Part shown: positions 41,451 to 44,525 of the stretch, one piece after another | Numbering within the stretch: position 1 is the stretch's first letter | Layout of the letters: each line of letters starts with the position of its first letter | Assembly: GCA_025656375.1 (NCBI GenBank) | Contig: JAHXHU010000120.1 | Span: forward strand, 1 to 44,525 | DNA length: 44,525 nucleotides | Origin: Candidatus Thiodiazotropha sp. (ex Ustalcina ferruginea) | GTDB lineage: Bacteria; Pseudomonadota; Gammaproteobacteria; Chromatiales; Chromatiaceae | Reading direction: 5' to 3' | Position numbers and translations under genes: made by a program | The notes under the pieces: generated by a model | What the model saw: the letters and a program-made list of their open reading frames with translations, nothing else | Database searches by the model: none | Told to the model about the DNA's origin: nothing

Positions 41451-41557
41451 TCACAGCGAAAAATTTCCTACGTCCGCTTGATAGAGGCGGTTGTGTAGGG
41501 TAGTATTGCTCGTTTACCTCTGGTGGAGAGCCAGGGGTTTCTTCAGGAGATTTAGAG
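41451..41557 (+). promoter_or_regulatory. Alpha operon leader, S4-binding type
   Basis: The 107-bp gap holds two hairpins: CCTAC (41467-41471) with GTAGG (41495-41499), enclosing a CCGC/GCGG stem, and ACCTCTGG (41516-41523) with CCAGGGGT (41531-41538). The second is followed by TTTCTT and could act as a terminator too. In E. coli, S4 binds a pseudoknot here and blocks rpsM translation. AGGAG lies ahead of rpsM. I could not trace the pseudoknot pairing itself. Confidence 0.55.
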
Positions 41558-41914
41558 ATGGCTCGAATTGCAGGGGTCAACATTCCAGACCGGAAACATG
41601 CGGTTATAGCGCTGACATCAATATTTGGTATCGGGCGCTCGCGAGCGGGTGATATTTGTAAAGAAGCCGGCATCGAACCTGATACAAAAATACAAGAACT
41701 CAGCGAGGATCAAGTTGAATCGATACGTGCGATAGTGGCTCGTTTTTCGGTAGAAGGTGATCTGCGCCGTGAAGTCTCGATGAATATCAAGCGTCTGATG
41801 GATTTAGGTTGTAATCGTGGGATTCGCCACCGTCGCGGTTTACCGTTGCGTGGCCAGCGTACTCGCACAAATGCGAGAACGCGTAAAGGTCCTCGTCGCC
41901 CAATCAAGCGCTAA
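41558..41914 (+). CDS. rpsM: 30S ribosomal protein S13
   Basis: S13 forms bridges to the large subunit from the 30S head. The 118-residue product begins [20 protein letters not shown], has [16 protein letters not shown] and ends in the basic tail [20 protein letters not shown]. It is the first gene of the alpha set. Confidence 0.97.
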   Translation: MARIAGVNIPDRKHAVIALTSIFGIGRSRAGDICKEAGIEPDTKIQELSEDQVESIRAIVARFSVEGDLRREVSMNIKRLMDLGCNRGIRHRRGLPLRGQRTRTNARTRKGPRRPIKR

Positions 41915-41948
41915 ACAAACATATTTTACGAATCTGTAGGTACAGAAG

Positions 41949-42338
41949 ATGGCAAAACCCAGTAACCGTGCCAAGAAAAAGGTAAGGAAGAGTGTGACCG
42001 ACGGGGTCGCTCACATCCACGCCTCTTTCAATAACACAATTATCATGATTAGCGACCGTCAGGGAAATACCCTGGCTTGGGCAACGTCTGGTGGGTCCGG
42101 ATTTCGTGGATCTAGGAAAAGTACACCCTTTGCCGCTCAGGTCGCTGCAGATCGCGTAGGCCAGATGGTCAAGGAGTACGGGGTAAAAAAACTTGATGTC
42201 AATGTCAAGGGTCCGGGGCCAGGTCGCGAATCGGCAGTTCGCTCACTGAATAATGCAGGGTTTAAAATAACCAGCATTTCCGACGTAACGCCTATTCCTC
42301 ATAATGGCTGTCGTCCCCCCAAGAAGCGCCGCGTCTAA
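41949..42338 (+). CDS. rpsK: 30S ribosomal protein S11
   Basis: S11 lies at the platform near the Shine-Dalgarno helix. The 129-residue product has [40 protein letters not shown] and the ending [18 protein letters not shown]. Spacing to rpsM is 34 bp. Confidence 0.97.
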   Translation: MAKPSNRAKKKVRKSVTDGVAHIHASFNNTIIMISDRQGNTLAWATSGGSGFRGSRKSTPFAAQVAADRVGQMVKEYGVKKLDVNVKGPGPGRESAVRSLNNAGFKITSISDVTPIPHNGCRPPKKRRV

Positions 42339-42358
42339 TTACTGGAGTTACATGAATC

Positions 42359-42979
42359 ATGGCAAGGTACATCGGACCTAAGTGCAAACTGAGTCGTAGA
42401 GAGGGGACTGACCTCTTTCTCAAGAGTCGCGTTCGCTCACTTGATTCCAAATGCAATATGGAAAAGGTGCCTGGACAGGCGGGTGATCGTCGTCGTCGGG
42501 TGTCTGATTACGGCCTGCAGTTGCGCGAAAAGCAGAAGGTACGTCGAATCTACGGTGTTATGGAAAAACAGTTCCGTAACTACTATAAAGCTGCAGCTCA
42601 GAATAAGGGTGCAACGGGTGAGAACCTGTTGCAATTGCTTGAGACGCGTTTGGACAATATTGTCTATCGTATGGGGTTTGGGGCTACACGCGCGGAGGCT
42701 CGCCAACTGGTAAGTCACAAGGCGATTGAGGTTAACGGCAAGGTTGTAAATGTACCTTCCTTTAAGCTTGCAGCTGAAGACGAAGTCTCCATCCGCGAAA
42801 AAGCAAAAAAGCAGCTTAGAATTCAAGGGGCACTTGAACTGCAAGGGCAGTTTGGTTTTGTTGATTGGGTTGAAGTTGATCCCAAGGCAATGAAAGGTAA
42901 GGTAAAGCGAATACCTGATCGTTCCGATCTATCTGCTGAGATTAATGAGCAACTGGTCGTCGAGCTCTACTCTAAGTAA
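42359..42979 (+). CDS. rpsD: 30S ribosomal protein S4
   Basis: S4 nucleates assembly of the small subunit and represses the alpha operon in E. coli. The 206-residue product is the zinc-free form. It has [40 protein letters not shown] and an S4 RNA-binding domain with [20 protein letters not shown]. rpoA follows after 20 bp. Confidence 0.97.
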   Translation: MARYIGPKCKLSRREGTDLFLKSRVRSLDSKCNMEKVPGQAGDRRRRVSDYGLQLREKQKVRRIYGVMEKQFRNYYKAAAQNKGATGENLLQLLETRLDNIVYRMGFGATRAEARQLVSHKAIEVNGKVVNVPSFKLAAEDEVSIREKAKKQLRIQGALELQGQFGFVDWVEVDPKAMKGKVKRIPDRSDLSAEINEQLVVELYSK

Positions 42980-42999
42980 GTCTTGACGAGGGAACATAC

Positions 43000-43998
43000 A
43001 TGACCGAAAGCGTTACGGAATTTCTCAAGCCTCGCATCGTTAATGTTCAGCCTGTCACCGCTACACGAGCGAAGGTGACACTTGAACCATTAGAGAGAGG
43101 TTTTGGACATACATTGGGTAATGCGCTAAGGCGCATCCTTCTCTCATCAATGCCTGGAAGTGCTATCACTGAGGTAGAGATAGCTGATGTACTCCATGAG
43201 TACACGACTATGGAAGGCGTTCAGGAAGATGTCCTGGATGTACTTCTCAATCTCAAGCAAGTTGCAATCGTCATGCATACACGTGACGAAGCAACGTTAA
43301 AGCTGCAGAAAAAGGGACCTGGGCAAGTATTGGCTAGCGACATTACGTTAGATCACGATGTTGAGATCGCCAACCCTGATCATATTATCGCAACCCTGAC
43401 AAAATCGGGCGAGATCAATATGACACTGAATGTTCGTCGTGGACGCGGTTACCATCCAGCGGCAGCGCGACAGGGAAGTGCAGGTGATGAGCGTCCGATT
43501 GGAATGTTACAGGTAGATGCCTCATTCAGCCCTATCAGAGAAGTGGCATACAGCGTAGAGGCTGCCCGTGTTGAACAGAACACCGGCCTTGATCGTCTTG
43601 TGATAGAGCTTGAAACAAATGGTACGATAGATCCTGAAGAGGCTATCAGACGCTCAGCTAGCATTCTGCGCGACCAACTGTCAGTTTTTGTTGATCTTGA
43701 AGCTGAAGCGGCTGAGTCAATTGCAGAGCCAGAAGAGCCGGCAATTGATCCTATTCTGCTACGGCCTGTTGACGACCTTGAGCTCACTGTACGCTCTGCG
43801 AACTGTTTAAAAGCTGAAAATATATTCCTTATCGGTGATCTTATTCAGCGCACAGAAGTAGAGTTGCTCAAAACACCTAATCTGGGCAAAAAGTCTCTCA
43901 CTGAGATCAAAGACGTACTTGCTCGTCGAGGGCTGTCACTGGGGATGCGTCTTGAGCATTGGCCACCTGAAAATATCGAAGAGCAACTGACTCATTGA
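43000..43998 (+). CDS. rpoA: DNA-directed RNA polymerase subunit alpha
   Basis: Alpha dimerises to start polymerase assembly and contacts UP elements and activators through its C-terminal domain. The 332-residue product has the N-terminal assembly domain with [20 protein letters not shown] (about 28-47) and NLKQV. After the acidic linker, the C-terminal domain is marked by [18 protein letters not shown] and [19 protein letters not shown]. It completes the polymerase set with rpoB and rpoC, 17-26 kb upstream. Confidence 0.98.
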   Translation: MTESVTEFLKPRIVNVQPVTATRAKVTLEPLERGFGHTLGNALRRILLSSMPGSAITEVEIADVLHEYTTMEGVQEDVLDVLLNLKQVAIVMHTRDEATLKLQKKGPGQVLASDITLDHDVEIANPDHIIATLTKSGEINMTLNVRRGRGYHPAAARQGSAGDERPIGMLQVDASFSPIREVAYSVEAARVEQNTGLDRLVIELETNGTIDPEEAIRRSASILRDQLSVFVDLEAEAAESIAEPEEPAIDPILLRPVDDLELTVRSANCLKAENIFLIGDLIQRTEVELLKTPNLGKKSLTEIKDVLARRGLSLGMRLEHWPPENIEEQLTH

Positions 43999-44049
43999 AT
44001 TCAGTTGTCCTGACCTTTTATTAACTATTGAATTTGTGGAAGTTGACCC

Positions 44050-44442
44050 ATGCGCCATCGTAAATCTGGACGGCAGCTGAATCGTAACAGTAGCCATCGC
44101 AATGCCATGTTCAGAAACATGACTGTCTCATTGATCAATCACGAATTGATTAAGACAACCCTGCCTAAGGCAAAAGAGTTGCGTCGTGTTGCTGAACCTC
44201 TTATTACAATGTCTAAAACAGACAATGTTGCAAAACGTAGGCTGGCATTCTCACGGCTGCGTGACAATGCAGCAGTCGGTAAGTTATTTGCTGAACTAGG
44301 ACCTCGATATCAGGAGAGAGCTGGCGGATATCTGCGCATACTGAAGTGCGGTTACCGTGATGGGGATCAAGCGCCAATGGCTTACGTTGAGTTAGTAGAC
44401 CGTCCGATTCCGGAAGTCACGGAAGATGCTGAGGCTGGGTAA
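44050..44442 (+). CDS. rplQ: 50S ribosomal protein L17
   Basis: L17 lies near the tunnel exit. The 130-residue product has [20 protein letters not shown] at the N terminus and [18 protein letters not shown], with [20 protein letters not shown] near the end. It is the last gene of the alpha set. Spacing to rpoA is 51 bp. Confidence 0.97.
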   Translation: MRHRKSGRQLNRNSSHRNAMFRNMTVSLINHELIKTTLPKAKELRRVAEPLITMSKTDNVAKRRLAFSRLRDNAAVGKLFAELGPRYQERAGGYLRILKCGYRDGDQAPMAYVELVDRPIPEVTEDAEAG

Positions 44443-44448
44443 TCTCCC

Positions 44449-44464
44449 CATTAATAATGGGACT
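44449..44464 (+). terminator. Possible weak hairpin after rplQ
   Basis: CCCATT and AATGGG form a 6-bp stem with a 3-nt loop just after the rplQ stop. There is no T-run after it. It may mark the end of the ribosomal block, but the support is thin and the window ends 60 bp later. Confidence 0.25.
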
Positions 44465-44525
44465 CAAAAGTAGTCACTGTTAAGCTGTCTGAGCCAGCTT
44501 CTGTATCGGGGTGATTCCACCTAAT

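Overview
The window is a stretch of a gammaproteobacterial chromosome. The evidence is the order tRNA-Tyr/Gly/Thr, tuf, tRNA-Trp, secE-nusG, rplKAJL, rpoBC, then an unbroken str-S10-spc-alpha ribosomal block; the block ispE, tRNA-Gln, prs, rplY, pth; and EF-Tu, RpoB and RpoC of gammaproteobacterial type. The first 7 kb carries HD-GYP signalling, a Cache-PAS sensor and small hairpin elements, which would fit a free-living or facultatively symbiotic sulfur-oxidiser-like lineage. The genus is not determinable from reading alone.

Region 1 (1-2484, + strand): the end of an HD-GYP cyclic-di-GMP phosphodiesterase whose 5' part is disrupted, then a membrane Cache-PAS sensor broken by a one-base shift in an A7 run. 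Region 2 (2485-6811, - strand): an ABC system read right to left. It consists of a LolA-like periplasmic protein, two LolC/E-type permeases (the first frameshifted) and a LolD-type ATPase. A 160-bp hairpin element with IS630-like TA flanks sits between the LolA-like gene and the first permease. Region 3 (6812-7219): a gap with a 16-bp inverted repeat. Region 4 (7220-12377, - strand): TPR lipoprotein, ispE, tRNA-Gln, prs, rplY, pth. No lolB lies between the TPR gene and ispE.

Region 5 (12530-44442, + strand): about 32 kb of translation and transcription genes. A good sigma70 promoter precedes tRNA-Tyr. Then come tRNA-Gly, tRNA-Thr, tuf copy 1, tRNA-Trp, secE, nusG, rplK, rplA, rplJ, rplL, rpoB and rpoC. 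A second strong promoter followed by a perfect 11-bp hairpin precedes rpsL, rpsG, fusA and tuf copy 2. The S10, spc and alpha gene sets follow in the canonical order, from rpsJ to rplQ, with nothing missing (rpmJ is present although only 37 codons long). The two tuf genes appear identical except for the first base of the start codon.

The genes work together as the gene-expression core: RNA polymerase alpha, beta and beta', NusG, the elongation factors, most ribosomal proteins and the Sec translocon core. Several gaps hold structured RNA leaders matching known autoregulation sites (L1, L10, alpha operon). One hairpin system, between rpsN and rpsH, is less familiar. I saw no defence system, CRISPR array, phage or complete insertion sequence. 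The unusual content is confined to the first 7 kb and to the non-coding leaders.
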